Assembly: GCA_035578155.1 (NCBI GenBank)
Contig: JAPWDM010000008.1
Span: forward strand, 28,318,280 to 28,382,279
Source of the DNA: Brachynemurus nebulosus
Taxonomy: Eukaryota; Arthropoda; Insecta; Neuroptera; Myrmeleontidae
Length of the DNA: 64,000 nt
Reading direction: 5' to 3'
Shown: piece by piece, positions 23,894-34,344 of the stretch
Layout: every line of letters starts with the position of its first letter
How positions within the stretch are numbered: the first letter of the stretch is position 1
Notes under the pieces: generated by a model
Database searches by the model: none
The model's input: the letters and a program-made list of their open reading frames with translations, nothing else
What the model was told of the DNA's origin: nothing
Translations under genes and position numbers: made by a program

Positions 23894-24462
23894 TTAGGTT
23901 GTCCCAAACAGACACATCCAATTTTTACATGTTGTATCTTGTTAGTTTTTAGACTTGTTGTAACATGACTAATGTCATTAGAAACGCGACACTGTAGGTT
24001 TATTCTCAATGATACTCAGTTCGCTCTTTTGTAAAATGTCATCAAGTAAAGAACAAATAATTCATTCAGTAAGTGATTATGAGCAACGAGTTTTACTCAA
24101 GTTTGCTTGTTTGTGGGACTGGTTTGTGGGTGTCACTCATTCTAATATTACAAAAGCACTTGGCAAAAGATGCACCATATCACTCCGCTGGACTTCAATT
24201 GTTTTGCCAGATTGAAGAGGAAGCTAAGAGGAACACACTACAATAACTGGGATGATTATCAAACCGAGCTGAAGTTAATCGTGACGGAACTTAATACGTC
24301 AGGTTCTATGACTGGCGTATACAACAACTGCCTGAGCGATGGCAACGTGTAATAAACTCTGAAGGCTCGTACATTTAACCAATACATAATTTATTGTCAT
24401 TTCGATCAATAAAGATTAACAATGAAAAAAATAAAAGGATGTGTTTGCTCGGGACAACCTAA
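23894..24462 (+). mobile_element. Internally deleted mariner element
   Basis: Terminal inverted repeats of about 26 bp start TTAGGTTGTCCC at 23894 and end GGGACAACCTAA at 24462, differing at four positions, with TA outside each (23892-23893, 24463-24464). The 569-bp length is under half of a full mariner (about 1.3 kb). The interior keeps the two ends of a transposase gene. It cannot move without a transposase supplied elsewhere. Confidence 0.92.
24036..24378 (+). pseudogene. mariner transposase remnant
   Basis: The frame opening at 24036 reads MSSSKEQIIHSVSDYEQRVL, then LLKFACLWDWFVGVTHSNI, resembling the start of a mariner transposase joined directly to the catalytic-core strand (LLxxxWWDxxG-like). 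The deletion removes most of the helix-turn-helix and the first catalytic Asp region. After a frame change near 24170-24180, TPLDFNCFARLKRKLRGTHY matches the mariner (S)PDLNPxDxxLFxxLKxxLRG segment. After a second frame change near 24300, FYDWRIQQLPERWQRVINSE and GSYI end at the TAA (24376-24378), the usual C-terminus. Several frame breaks make it non-functional. Confidence 0.9.
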
Positions 24463-24464
24463 TA

Positions 24465-25235
24465 CTTTATTAGCAATAAAATGCGTGAAAAACAATAATT
24501 TTAAAGTATCTAATCTCCACATATACGCCAAAACCAACTAATTTGTTGAGTAATCCAGTATTTTTTTTTTAAATCATCTACGTATAAATGTATAATCAAA
24601 CTTCATTAATATTTCACCATAATTGGACTAATCAATTTGATAATGGTTAATTAATCTATATTCAAATATGATTAACTAAATTGTAATATCTTTTGGTAAG
24701 TTAAGACACAAAGATACTGCCAATAATATATGTATACATATGTATTCGATAAAGAACTTGCTCATAATAATTAATAAAACAATCAGTTTATTCAACCATG
24801 CCAATGGTGGTAAATGACTGTTTTGAGAAGACAGTTCAATTAATTTATCTGTTTGAATATATATATTGTACAATATAAATACATATATACATATGTAACA
24901 GACTATATATTATATACTATAAATAGGTAATTTAATGTCGGGCCGAGAATGACTCTTTTTTAACTCTGCACAGTAATGTGAGCCACACAGAGCGAGTGAC
25001 TCTTCTGGACCACACTAACACACTGTGCTAGTGTGCGTTATTTGATACAGCATAGTAAATTACTGCTAGTGTGCTGTGCTGTACTATATACAGTGTCGGC
25101 ATGAACACAGTGCACGAAGTTCCGTTTTCCACAAGTCAAACAAAATTTTTCTGAATTCACCAAATTTGAGGGATGCCAATAGCTATTTCGTCGATTTATC
25201 CCTCTTGTGGTTTTCAACCATGCACAGTAAAAATA
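24465..25235. other. No gene recognised
   Basis: AT-rich up to about 24930; then a patch (24960-25110) with repeated GTGTGCTAGTGTGC-like motifs around GTGCTAGTGTGC (25025-25080). No coding support. Confidence 0.35.
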
Positions 25236-25430
25236 TTTGTGTTCTGCGTAAAAAAAAAAAAAAAACTAGTGGTTAAAATTTTTGTATTGAATATGTAACC
25301 CAACCCTGTGTTAATGTAACATTTACTGTTTGTGTTAATTTTGATAGTGTTTGTGTTAACAGAATAAAAATATTAATCTATTTTGAACAACAAAAAATAA
25401 CACAATATTTGTGTAATTTGCAAGAATGTC
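25236..25430 (+). repeat. GTGTTAAC-rich dispersed repeat, copy 2
   Basis: Aligns with 10177-10372 in the same orientation. A long TTAACACAAATTTTTT sequence in inverse orientation at about 26250-26270 may be the opposite end of a ~1-kb element, which would place the candidate exon at 25716-25873 inside it. Confidence 0.6.
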
Positions 25431-25715
25431 TGTAACTACGCCTTTTTTATGTATTTCCCACACAAAAAACTGGTTTCGAGCACCCTTAATGCTTTAGTTA
25501 AGAGCGGGGATAGTGGTAACTGGTATAGCATCATTCAATAATTGTACATTCAACAAGAACATATATACGTATGAAGACAGAATATTTGAAAATAAAAAGT
25601 GCATTTCTAAAGTTAAATTGGTTTTAATTATATAGATATTAAATATTTATTAGGTAAGTTAATTGAAAATATTATAGATTGAATTTCTTTCTTTGTTTGC
25701 AGAATTTACTTCAAT

Positions 25716-25873
25716 TCAAAGGGCAAAGAAGATCAGATAAAGAAGGAAGAGTATAGTAGTTCCATTTTGTTTTCGACGTTCAGTTTGACAACGATCTTCA
25801 CAATTTTTGGGTATTGCTTCAACATTATTTTCATCAAATACCAAATGAAATGCACCAATATCATCGTCGAAAT
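25716..25873 (-). CDS. Candidate terminal exon or ORF remnant
   Basis: On the minus strand CTTTTTTATTTAAG (a plausible 3' splice site ending at 25874) is followed by an open frame of 51 codons to TGA (25718-25716). It starts FDDDIGAFHLVFDENNVEAI and continues PKNCEDRCQTERRKQNG before a hydrophobic C-terminus (TTILFLLYLIFFAL). The acidic/Cys-containing part looks protein-like, and the last segment could be a membrane anchor. The opposite strand is also open behind a GTTTGCAG acceptor, so coding status is uncertain. It lies between TTAACACAA-type repeat ends and may be transposon-derived. I do not recognise a family. Confidence 0.25.
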
Positions 25874-25874
25874 C

Positions 25875-28264
25875 TTAAATAAAAAAGTTTGAGTACTAAA
25901 AAGTTATTTTTTACTATTTCCTTTGATTTATATAATAAATAAATAAAAAAAATACGAACTTAAAAAAAAATGTCAAAATATACCAACACATTTATTGAGC
26001 AAACTTCTACATTCTAAATCAGTGAATTTTACACATCATTATGTTAAAAATGTACTGTAAATAATGGTTATATTAACATATTTACTGGTAAAATTATAAT
26101 TAAGTAATTGTGTAAAGTGAACACAAAATGTATGTCCCTTTGTGTGCTAAATCATTGACACAAATCTTGTGTAAAGATTTGACACATATGCTTTGTGTTA
26201 AAACAACACAAAAAATTGAGTGTACCGTTCTGGACATGTGAAATATATTAATTTTAACACAAATTTTTTGACTGAGATTGACAAATAAAATTCGAAAGAT
26301 TTACTTTACTTTAAATCGATTTACTTGATAAAAAAAAATAGCAACTGTACAAGAAAATTACGGACGTTGATCCTATTATTAAAAGTGATAATTCGATAAC
26401 CCTCAAAAATCTCGTTTGCTACTGACTGCGTCCCGTTTATATATTACTGAAAAAAATATTCTAGTATGTTCTCAAAGAAGAGAAACAGGGACAACCTGTT
26501 AAAGAAAGGACAGGAAGATTCAAAATTTCTAAGCAACTCGTTCATTAATATTTCTTTGAAGAGCTCACTCAGTAAGAGTGTACATTACATTCATGTAAAC
26601 TACATCACGATCACGTGCACTCTAGCCTTGATTGGATCACATCCAACCAAACTGGCCAGGCAGTTGATCATCCCCGATGTAATTTGCAAAGAGCTCTATA
26701 ATAGATAAACACACACTAATGATTTTGGAAATCCAAAATGATTTTTTTGATAGTTTTTCACACTATTATACTTAGGAAATGCCGGAATGGTGTGTGCCAT
26801 GAATGGAATCATGGCGAACTATGCTAGAAACTTTTTTAAAAAGTTCGCAGAACACACCGCACCCTCGAAAGAGTCGTTCATTTAGAGTGACTCAACACTA
26901 CACCTACAACTCAACACTAATATCTATGTATAATTGTATACATATATCTATATGAATATTAACGCAAATGAAATCTATGTATACACGTAAAGTATGTATG
27001 TATATGGAGGTATTGCATACATTGATAAGTTACACGTCTATAGATCTAAATTCAATCAATTGCTGCCATTACAACGTATTAAATTATCTGTCTGTCGATT
27101 TTGTTCAAGCAAGTGACTATGCAATTTGACTACATAACCAGATTCAACCAAATATTTAATTTATTTTCAGTATAGGTAGATACCTCAATACGTTCAAATT
27201 AAAATTGTAATGATAATAGCGAGTGGGCTTATGTCAGCAAACGTGAAAATATTTCGCTGTATTTTCCATTAACTATATTTTTAATTTATCCAGATCAAAT
27301 TAATATAATGATTGTGACGGTGGTAAACTCTATAAACGTATTGCATCTAAAAATCAAGTATTCGTAGAGTTAAAACCAACATTATATTATGCAAAACGGG
27401 AGCAAATTTTAAATGTCTGGTTTAGGATTCATTGTCTGACAACAAACAAAGAATTGCGTAATAGAAATGACATGAAACATTTATTTCGTGATATATTGTG
27501 GATGTTCCAAAAAATTACCGAAAATGTCAAATGAAGTCAATGAACTGAGAGAGTATTCTAGTCTATAAATTCGAAAAAATCGATTTTTTTTCATATTTTC
27601 GAAGTTCAGACCTTTAAGGATAAGCCTCTAAAAAGATTTACGGAAATTCGAATTATTTTTTGGTGTTATGGTTACTATTTCCCTGTGTAGGTACTGTGTA
27701 TATTTTCAGTGTTAAATTCAAATTTTTAATATAAATTACTTTTGTTCGATACGGTTGACATGATATCTCAAGTTCCAGTGCCTTCTTAATACTATTAAAA
27801 TTGTCCGGACGTAGGGGTTTTTGGAATTCTTTTTTTTTAATATTTTTAAAAAATTCCCAAAGTTGAAAAAAGGAGGCAAAAAAATGACCTTTTTTAAATG
27901 GATGTTATTCTGTGAAAAAATTTATTTTTTCAAATCGGCGACGTCCAGATAATGTTACACCTTTGTTTATTAAGAATTGAGTAAAATTTTATGTTTAAGA
28001 TCACGAGGAGGGTTAGAATTACGTCAACCAGGAGACACATTTTTTTTTTTTTTGAGTCCCCACTTTGCCGGCTTGTACCGATTTCAATTTTGAATTTTTT
28101 TTTAAATTTTTATACATTTTTATACTTTCCAAGTGTCAATAAAAAATGGATAGTAAAAATGTTTAATTTTTTTTTATTACGCCCGTAAAATCACCACAAA
28201 ATCCAGCCTCTGGACTAGAATACCCCCTTACGGGAGCACCTCATTTAAATTTAAACATTACTTC
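25875..28264. other. No supported gene
   Basis: AT-rich. The 80-codon frame at 26466-26708 (+) has no recognisable domain. TTGACACAAAT/TTGTGTTAA motifs at 26130-26215 belong to the GTGTTAAC repeat family. Confidence 0.35.
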
Positions 28265-28311
28265 ATGCGATATCACCAACATTTCCGTTAGCAAAGTTGG
28301 TGATATCGCAT
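28265..28311. repeat. Perfect 16-bp-arm hairpin
   Basis: ATGCGATATCACCAAC (28265-28280) and its exact inverse (28296-28311) flank a 15-nt loop. It is an isolated strong stem in plain AT-rich DNA; it could be a MITE remnant or an RNA hairpin. Confidence 0.8.
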
Positions 28312-28466
28312 TAAAAAATGTTTTTCTTTTTGTATCTACTATCAACAAATGTCTTTACCATTATTTTTCTTTAGTGGATAAAAATTTTAAGAAAATCTAC
28401 TTTTTGTGAGATTCCGACATATCAAAATTATAAGGTAATCTATTAAAAATAATAGAATAATTTTCT

Positions 28467-28655
28467 TTGCCACTTTTCACTAAAAATAGATTCCTTGGTA
28501 ATTATAGCTAGCTTTCGAGTAGTTAACTCATATTCAGGTATAGCACAATCTACAATTGACTAGGTAGGTTCAGGTATAATACAATCGACTTCTCGAAGTA
28601 ACTACTCGATAGCTAGCTAGTTAGCGAAAAATCTATTTATAATGAAAAGTGACAC
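28467..28655. repeat. ~190-bp inverted-repeat element
   Basis: Arms of about 60 bp: GCCACTTTTCAC through ATAGCTAGC and GAGTAGTTA on the left, mirrored through TAACTACTC, GCTAGCTAG and AAAAGTGACAC on the right. The spacer contains a duplicated TCAGGTATA motif. MITE-like; no clear duplication. Confidence 0.7.
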
Positions 28656-28894
28656 AAAAAATTCATATTTTATAGTATGTATTTACAAAGTAAATCTTTC
28701 AAATATTAATTATTTAGTAATTTATTATATAATTTCCAAGTAACTATAAGGTAATTTATAAATATTTAAACTTTTTACTTCCGAGACTGCTGAACTAGTG
28801 AAACCGATTTGTACCTATATGAAAATTTTTTCCCGCCAAAATGAAAATTTTCATGCACATTTTAGTTTTTAAAGTATCAATTAAATTCTTCCTC

Positions 28895-29095
28895 ACAATT
28901 CTGCTTTCATGTTTGTCTGTCTGTCCGTTTGTGAATCCACAGATCCCACGAAGCGGCATAATTTCAGAATTATATGATCGATTTGAAAAACTTTTTACAA
29001 ATTCTATTGTTTGATTCTTAGAAGGCTCCATATAAATTTCATGGAATTTCATCCCAGCCGGAATAATAGTAATCATGGCACTTCATGGTAAAATC
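28895..29095 (+). repeat. Relic with GTTTGTCTGTCTGTCCGTTT
   Basis: The GTCTGTCTGTCCGTTTG tract (28911-28930) followed by sequence similar in style to other arthropod dispersed repeats. The minus-strand frame at 28795-29076 is incidental. Confidence 0.35.
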
Positions 29096-29142
29096 TCATT
29101 AAATGTCGACATTTTGAGGGTATTTGGAGATTAAGCCATATA

Positions 29143-29738
29143 CACACACCGGCAGAATTAGCGGAACATAAAAAAAATATAAAAACCTAAGTATTATTTA
29201 TTAATCAAAGTTGGCGGTTTTTTTTTATTTTTACTTAAAATAATATTAAAGTAACGAATCAATTGACTTTCCATAGAACTGTCTTTATTTATTATTGATG
29301 CAATTCCTTTTAAGAGTCTGTCACTTTCGAATTCAAATGCCGTTTCTTCTCAATGTGGTCGAGCTGCAAACTGCCGTAATTAAAGAATGACAAAGGCTGT
29401 CCCAGGAAACTATAGATAGAATCATTCTGAGTATAGAAAAACAAATGGAAGCTTTGATAAGAGCACGGGAGGAACCAGGCGGGATTAAAACGCTGTGTTT
29501 CATTTTCTATTTGTTAAATAATCTTTAACTTAAGTTATTCTTAGACGACATAAGATTCCAAAAATTTGCGATTTTATATGCTTACCTGTTTTGCTACCGA
29601 AAATAAAGGTATATCGACTTGTGAACATGTATTTTAAGTGAATAATTAAATAAGATTAATATTTTCTTGAAATTAAATGGTTTGTTTGAATTTTACAGAT
29701 ACATATTTTGTATGTTCCGCTAATTCTGCCGGTGTGTG
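29143..29738 (+). mobile_element. Internally deleted Tc1-like element
   Basis: Perfect terminal inverted repeats start CACACACCGGCAGAATTAGC (29143) and close at 29738, about 27 bp each, with TA outside both. At 596 bp it is well short of the ~1.6-kb autonomous length. A transposase C-terminal remnant lies inside. Confidence 0.92.
29398..29528 (+). pseudogene. Tc1-like transposase C-terminal remnant
   Basis: The frame from 29398 reads LSQETIDRIILSIEKQMEAL, then IRAREEPGG, matching the end of Tc1-family transposases (a W-x-x-L / slP-R-x-x-A-x-I-x-A-x-G-G type segment). It runs to TAA at 29526-29528. The upstream catalytic DDE part is absent. Confidence 0.8.
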
Positions 29739-30017
29739 TATGATCCCTTATAAAGAGGTAGGCACGAGATATAGGTTTCTATGTAAACTAGTTTTTAAAA
29801 AAAAAATTTTTAAAGATGATTTTAGTTTGCTTACATTTTGTCTATACAGGTTTATACAGAGTGTAAACAAAAGAAGTCTCGAAATGTAAAGGGCAGACAG
29901 ATTTTTCTCATTATACTATCATAAATTTTTGATTGCCAGAAAAAGAAATTCACAATATAACGACTTATCTACGTGGTATTTACAAATAAGCTGCATAACA
30001 TAAACATGCAAATAGAG

Positions 30018-30020
<3 letters not shown>

Positions 30021-30085
<65 letters not shown>
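30021..30085. repeat. (TA)n microsatellite
   Basis: 65 bp of uninterrupted TA; no associated element end was identified. Confidence 0.95.
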
Positions 30086-30088
<3 letters not shown>

Positions 30089-30724
30089 CGGGTAACTATC
30101 TTTCTCCCACTTTTATATTGCAAACACAGTTTATCCGTTATATATAAATATAACTGGCACCATAAGAGTAGCTGGTGTAGGCAACACGAACGAGGCCTGA
30201 TAAAGCAATGCAAAAGGGTCACTCGGTCGCTCGTTCTCGGTATCGCAATATACGCATATAATTTCGCTTAGTTTATGTTTTATGGTTGGGAACGGACGAC
30301 CTCATCACTAGCAAGTAAGTTCCTGGCGTTTAATCCGTTAATATATAAAAAAATATTAAATTTTCTTGTTTACGTTTTTAATTACATTATACGAAAATAT
30401 TTGTGGAAAAATTAATTTTGTCTAATTTAATTGGTAATTTCTGAGGTTTTTTAATTTAATTTTATATTTTATAGAAGGTTTCTACACGAAAAAATGTTCA
30501 TATATATTCCTACAAACAAGGGATTAATAAAATAATATAAATATTAGTTATAAGCAGTGTACGCGAAGAGTCCCACTCACGCCACTAGTGGTGAAATTGA
30601 AAGCTGTATCACGTTGAACATTCACGCATATGTTAACGATAAAAAGTAATAGTAACGCGCAAAGTAGCGTTGCTAACTGTTTCTAAAGAAAACAACGTAA
30701 ATTGTCTTTGAAAAAGAAAAAATA
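30086..30724. other. No supported feature
   Basis: Mixed-composition DNA; 30160-30300 is somewhat less AT-rich but has no clear frame. Confidence 0.35.
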
Positions 30725-30990
30725 CCCCTATCGCAGCATCCTGCATAACATAGTAAATTTTCGTTTACAAAAATTAGATTTTTCTCGTAAACCAGTTTAC
30801 ATAGAACGATGATATAAAAACCATTTTTATGTGAATATTCCTACTTTTTCTAAGGATGTCAAAAAATGTCGCAAAGACTTTTGAATTTGGGAAAATTTTG
30901 GTAAAAAACTAATTTGTTTGACGAAAATTGCCCAAAACCCATGTTCCGGGGGTCGGACATATCTGACTAACGAACTTGTCCAATGGTTTG
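30725..30990 (-). repeat. Diverged inverted copy of the GCAGGATGCTGC repeat
   Basis: On the minus strand ATGCAGGATGCTGCGATAG (30747-30729) is preceded by a TTTTCTCGTAAACCAGTTTACATAG-like spacer equivalent and, further out, TCGGACATATCTGAC (30953-30967), related to the GTCGGACGTGTCTG arm of the 3218 element. It is an old fragment of that family. Confidence 0.6.
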
Positions 30991-31873
30991 GGAATTAAAA
31001 AATAAAACCATTGGGATGAATATTCCAGCCAATACATAAAACATCTTTTTCCGCGAATGATGTTGTATTATTACAATCCTTCCTTTACTGTAGATAGGGA
31101 AAAGCGGTCTTAATTTTACCACTTTTAATATGAAACACTGTAACATTTAGAAATTATATTTTAATACTCAAAATTTGGTAGAACAAGTAAATAAAATCTA
31201 AGCAATCGTTTAGTAAGCGTGGCCTTCGAAACTTCAAGTAACACCACAGTAGTGTCAAAAGTAACAACTTAATTAAGTAAACCAATTTAGTCCGTCAACG
31301 CCAAACTTTCGGGGCCTCTGGTATAAAGTGAAATTGTCGTGCTTCAGTACCATGTTAAATAACAACTCACAATGGTGACATAACACTGAATATCGTATCA
31401 CTATTGAGAATTGTTATTTTTTCTTGGGAATTTCTCTACAGAGTACGAAGTAGCCTGTATCCTTCTTTGTCCCTCCAAATATTAGTGGCACAAATAATCG
31501 TTATTGTTAGAATTGACACCGCTCTCCCCTAAAACGTAGCCACGAGTGTGGTAAAGTTCCTTTATGTTTATTTTATTTTAAAAGAATTTATTAACTCAAG
31601 AATTTACATTGGAAAGGAAGGAACATGATGCAGACAACAATATTTACTTTGTACTTCTTTCACTATTTTACAGAAATTTGAGTATGAGGGTTCTTGTAAG
31701 TGTGTTTTTTAAGATGGTCATAAGGGATATGTGTACAAAAATGAAACATAACAATACTTCCTTTGTATGAAAACCAACAAAGTACGGTAGATATCCCCTT
31801 TTTATTTCAGGTTTCAGTTGTTGTCGTTCTTATTCATGCATATGTACATGTATGAAGACGATATATGTATGTA
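30991..31873. other. No supported feature
   Basis: Nothing recognised. Confidence 0.35.
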
Positions 31874-32088
31874 CACGGAGAGAAAATTTCTATAAAAATT
31901 ACTATGCTCATACTATAATCGACGTGTAACAGGCGAACATATTCAATTTTGTACGGTAAAATTATAAAAATTATAGTTATATTATTGTAATTTTTATAAT
32001 TTTACCGTACAAAAATTGGATATGTTCGCCTGTTACACGTCGATTGTAGTATGAGCACAGTAATTTTTATAGTAATTTTCTCTCCGTG
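31874..32088. mobile_element. 215-bp palindromic MITE (CACGGAGAGAAAATT)
   Basis: The two ~100-bp arms are complementary apart from a handful of substitutions, meeting near 31981. Ends CACGGAGAGAAAATT / AATTTTCTCTCCGTG are flanked by TA. The arm sequence is shared with the first 110 bp of 14409-15245. The near-identity of the arms suggests a fairly young insertion. Confidence 0.9.
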
Positions 32089-32599
32089 TACATCTCTCAA
32101 GTTGATGTTAGAAACGCGTATATGTAAATTTTACATTTTTAGGTTTTTTGAAACCATAATTTAGAAACAGACAAACAGTTGTTATACAGACATAAATTTT
32201 TGCCTGTACAGCTCATGCATATACAGACTGCAGGTGTACATCTCAATTAATATTGAAATTTTCTTGATTTCTTGAAGTATTTTTCGTGATGAAAAGAGTT
32301 TGCAAAAAGAAACTGAAGTTTCTGTTACCATTTTTGTGATACCATTTGCGAAATATTGACTTTTAAAGTGGGATTTTTTTGTCACTAGCATTGCAAATGT
32401 TCTGGAAGGCGACAAGGAAACCTCTACACCTATGACCTACTTATACCATTTAAAACGGCCACCAATATCATCATTTTCATATTTGATTTTAGGTTTAAAA
32501 ACCAACTGCCAATTTTAGTACATAAACTTAATGGCGTTATAAATTTAAAAAATTTCTTACTTCTCTTGAATTAGTTACGAAATTCTTTTTAAGAATATG

Positions 32600-32745
32600 A
32601 TTGATTCAAGACAAATCTCTTTTCTAGTAGTCCTACAAGCCTAATTTCAGTAAAAATGAAAAAAACGATTTAGAAAACCTATAATTTGCTTCCAGTTCCA
32701 TCATTCTATCATTTCATTTACAGTTTTAAATAATTCACTGTTGAG
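32600..32745 (+). repeat. ~140-bp direct repeat partner of 34345-34480
   Basis: TTTTCTAGTAGTCC, ATGAAAAAAACGATT, CTATAATTTGCTTC and CATTCTATCATTTCATTTAC occur in the same order, diverged, at 34350-34470. The two copies flank the hammerhead-bearing element in direct orientation. Confidence 0.5.
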
Positions 32746-32836
32746 AGATTTACTTTGTGAAATTTCATTTTAAATACTGAAAATATTTAAAGTTTTAATC
32801 ACTTTGTCAATTTCACGAAAAATAATATTATTTTTG

Positions 32837-32877
32837 CTTAACGTGTTTTCAGCCCTTTCGGCCATCATCGGAGTAAA
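32837..32877 (-). ncRNA. Degenerate hammerhead-like motif (mirror of HHR-C)
   Basis: On the minus strand CCGATGA (32871-32865) replaces CTGATGA. The GGCC-GAAAG-GGCT stem II and GAAA are kept. The stem III palindrome is broken (AACACGTT), and stem I has one mismatch. It should be inactive. Confidence 0.5.
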
Positions 32878-32879
32878 AT

Positions 32880-33082
32880 TTGTGGGTTTTTTTTCCCAAT
32901 TTACTTTCAATAATATTACACCCCTCCTACACATCTTCTTCAATCAAATTTATGGGTTTTTGCCAATTTACTTTCAATAATATTACCCCTCTCCTACACA
33001 TTTTCTTAGCTAAAAATTTTCTTCATTTTATTTTCATCAAATTTATGGGTTTTTACCAATTTACTTTCAATAATATTACACC
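32880..33082 (+). repeat. Short tandem repeat with TTTACTTTCAATAATATTAC
   Basis: Three copies of CAATTTACTTTCAATAATATTAC with CCCCTCCTACACAT and TCAAATTTATGGGTTTTT between, at spacings of about 60-110 bp. The third copy is cut by the hAT insertion, and CTCCTACACATCTTCTTAGC resumes at 34016. Confidence 0.75.
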
Positions 33083-33090
33083 CCTCCTAC

Positions 33091-34014
33091 CAGTGGTTGT
33101 AGCGTGCCTTGGAGGGGCCCTGTATCAAAATTAGTTGGGGGGGGGGCCCAAATGAAGGATAAATATTTCTCACAAAAGAAACAAAAATGCTTGCATTAAA
33201 TTAAAATAAATATTTATTGATTATAAGTTATCGCTTGCTCCTAGAAATTGAGCTAGCCAAACAATTCAAATTAAATATACACTTTTCTTGCCCTTTTTCG
33301 GTAAATTGATTTATTAAATCATCTATAGTTGAAGACGGTTTCAGTTTTTTTTAAAATTTCTGCCTCTGTAAACAATAGTGACAAGTCTGATAGCCGTTCC
33401 TGCCCCATCGAAGTCCTTAGATAATTTTTTATCAGTTTTAATTTTGAAAAACTTCTTTCAGCTGTTGAGGTTGCAACTGGAAGGGTCAACAATAGAAAAC
33501 ATGCTGGAAACTGGAAAACTGGAAGCAAGGCTACTGAATTTTATCAGCAATAATTCCATGAGCTCCTTAATGGAATGAATTTCTTGAATTTCATATTTTA
33601 AGCATGTTTTCAGTGCAATTAATTGTTCATAAAGATTTACTGAGATGTCTTTACTGTATTTAGCCGACAGTTCTCCGGAAGCGTTTTTTATCACTTCGTT
33701 TGAAGAAGATAGGTGTTTCTCCGGTTGTAATACTTCGAACATATTACTCAGGTCACAAATGCTCTGAAATCTGTTTAGTTTGAGAAATTAATATATTTGA
33801 ACAGCAATAGTATACATTGACTTTGAAATATGATTCCGGGTCTAAAATTCTCTCGTATGACAGTTTTGTTGTATGTTTTTTTCCCGGGAAGCACGAGATT
33901 AAGTGACATTGTGGATAACATTTTATTAAATTTTGCTTACACACGTTAGGGGCCTCTGTAGCCCGGGGGCCCCGTATCATTGATACGGCTGATACGGCGG
34001 TAGCTACGCCCCTG
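33091..34014 (-). mobile_element. Defective hAT transposon
   Basis: Ends CAGTGGTTGTAGCGTGCC (33091) and inverted CAGGGGCGTAGCTACCGCC (34014) are of the CAGGGGCGTAGC hAT class. The target duplication is CCTCCTAC (33083-33090) versus TCTCCTAC (34015-34022). At 0.92 kb it keeps only the 3' part of the transposase on the minus strand plus both GC-rich ends. It inserted into the hammerhead-bearing element, so it is younger than that element. Confidence 0.9.
33310..33980 (-). pseudogene. hAT transposase C-terminal remnant (ZMYM1-like class)
   Basis: Read on the minus strand from high to low coordinates. A frame (about 33860-33760) gives ILDPESYFKVNVYYCCSNIL, matching the D-x-x-x-Y-x-x-N-x-(Y/F) segment. 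After a stop and frame change a second frame (33742-33500) gives FEVLQPEKHLSSSNEVIKNA and KELMELLL. A third (33528-33319) carries the hAT dimerisation motif LPVATSTAERSFSKLKLIKN followed by LRTSMGQERLSDLSLL. The catalytic N-terminal part and BED/zinc finger are missing and frames are broken at least twice. Confidence 0.9.
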
Positions 34015-34068
34015 TCTCCTACACATCTTCTTAGCTATAAATTCTCTTCATTTTATTTTTATCAATTA

Positions 34069-34113
34069 TTTACTCTGATGATGGCCGAAAGGGCTGAAAA
34101 CGCGTTAAGTAAA
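34069..34113 (+). ncRNA. Hammerhead-ribozyme-like motif (HHR-C)
   Basis: Stem I is a perfect 6 bp: TTTACT (34069-34074) with AGTAAA (34108-34113). The core is CTGATGA (34075-34081); stem II is GGCC (34083-34086) with GGCT (34092-34095) around GAAAG; GAAA is 34096-34099. Stem III is the self-complementary AACGCGTT (34099-34106), and A34107 is the NUH nucleotide, so cleavage is predicted after 34107. Weak points: T34082 is unpaired at the base of stem II, where a G-C pair is usual, and stem III has no loop, implying dimer-type folding as proposed for Penelope-like element ribozymes. Confidence 0.65.
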
Positions 34114-34344
34114 AACAATATTATTTTTCGTGAAATTGTCAAAGTAATTAAAACTTTAAATATTTTCAATACGGTTTTTAAGTCATTGAAAAATTCTAGT
34201 AAACTCGATGACGCCATCAAATTAAAAAAATCGTTTTTTTATCAATTCAAGTCATACATAAGTGATCTGCATTTAATTGGCTATTGTGTTATTGGCTGAT
34301 TTAAAGTAATTTGTGTATGAACTTTGCTATCAAAATAAGCAAGT

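Larger units (their letters stand above)
32776..34174. mobile_element. Inverted hammerhead-bearing element, interrupted by hAT
   Basis: Outer arms (about 32776-32880 and 34070-34174) are inverted copies: AAAATATTTAAAGTTTTAAT…, a CACGAAAAATAATATTATTT block and a hammerhead-like motif ending toward the outside. Between them lies a short tandem (32880-33090) and the hAT insertion 33091-34014. Removing the hAT copy leaves a unit of about 470 bp with the same plan as 6942-7695, but the arm sequences of the two elements differ apart from the ribozyme core. Confidence 0.6.

Noticed and set aside
26466..26708. 80-codon plus-strand frame ending in IIPDVICKELYNR
   Set aside because: Composition is plausible but no family is recognised and no exon signals were seen; kept as non-coding.
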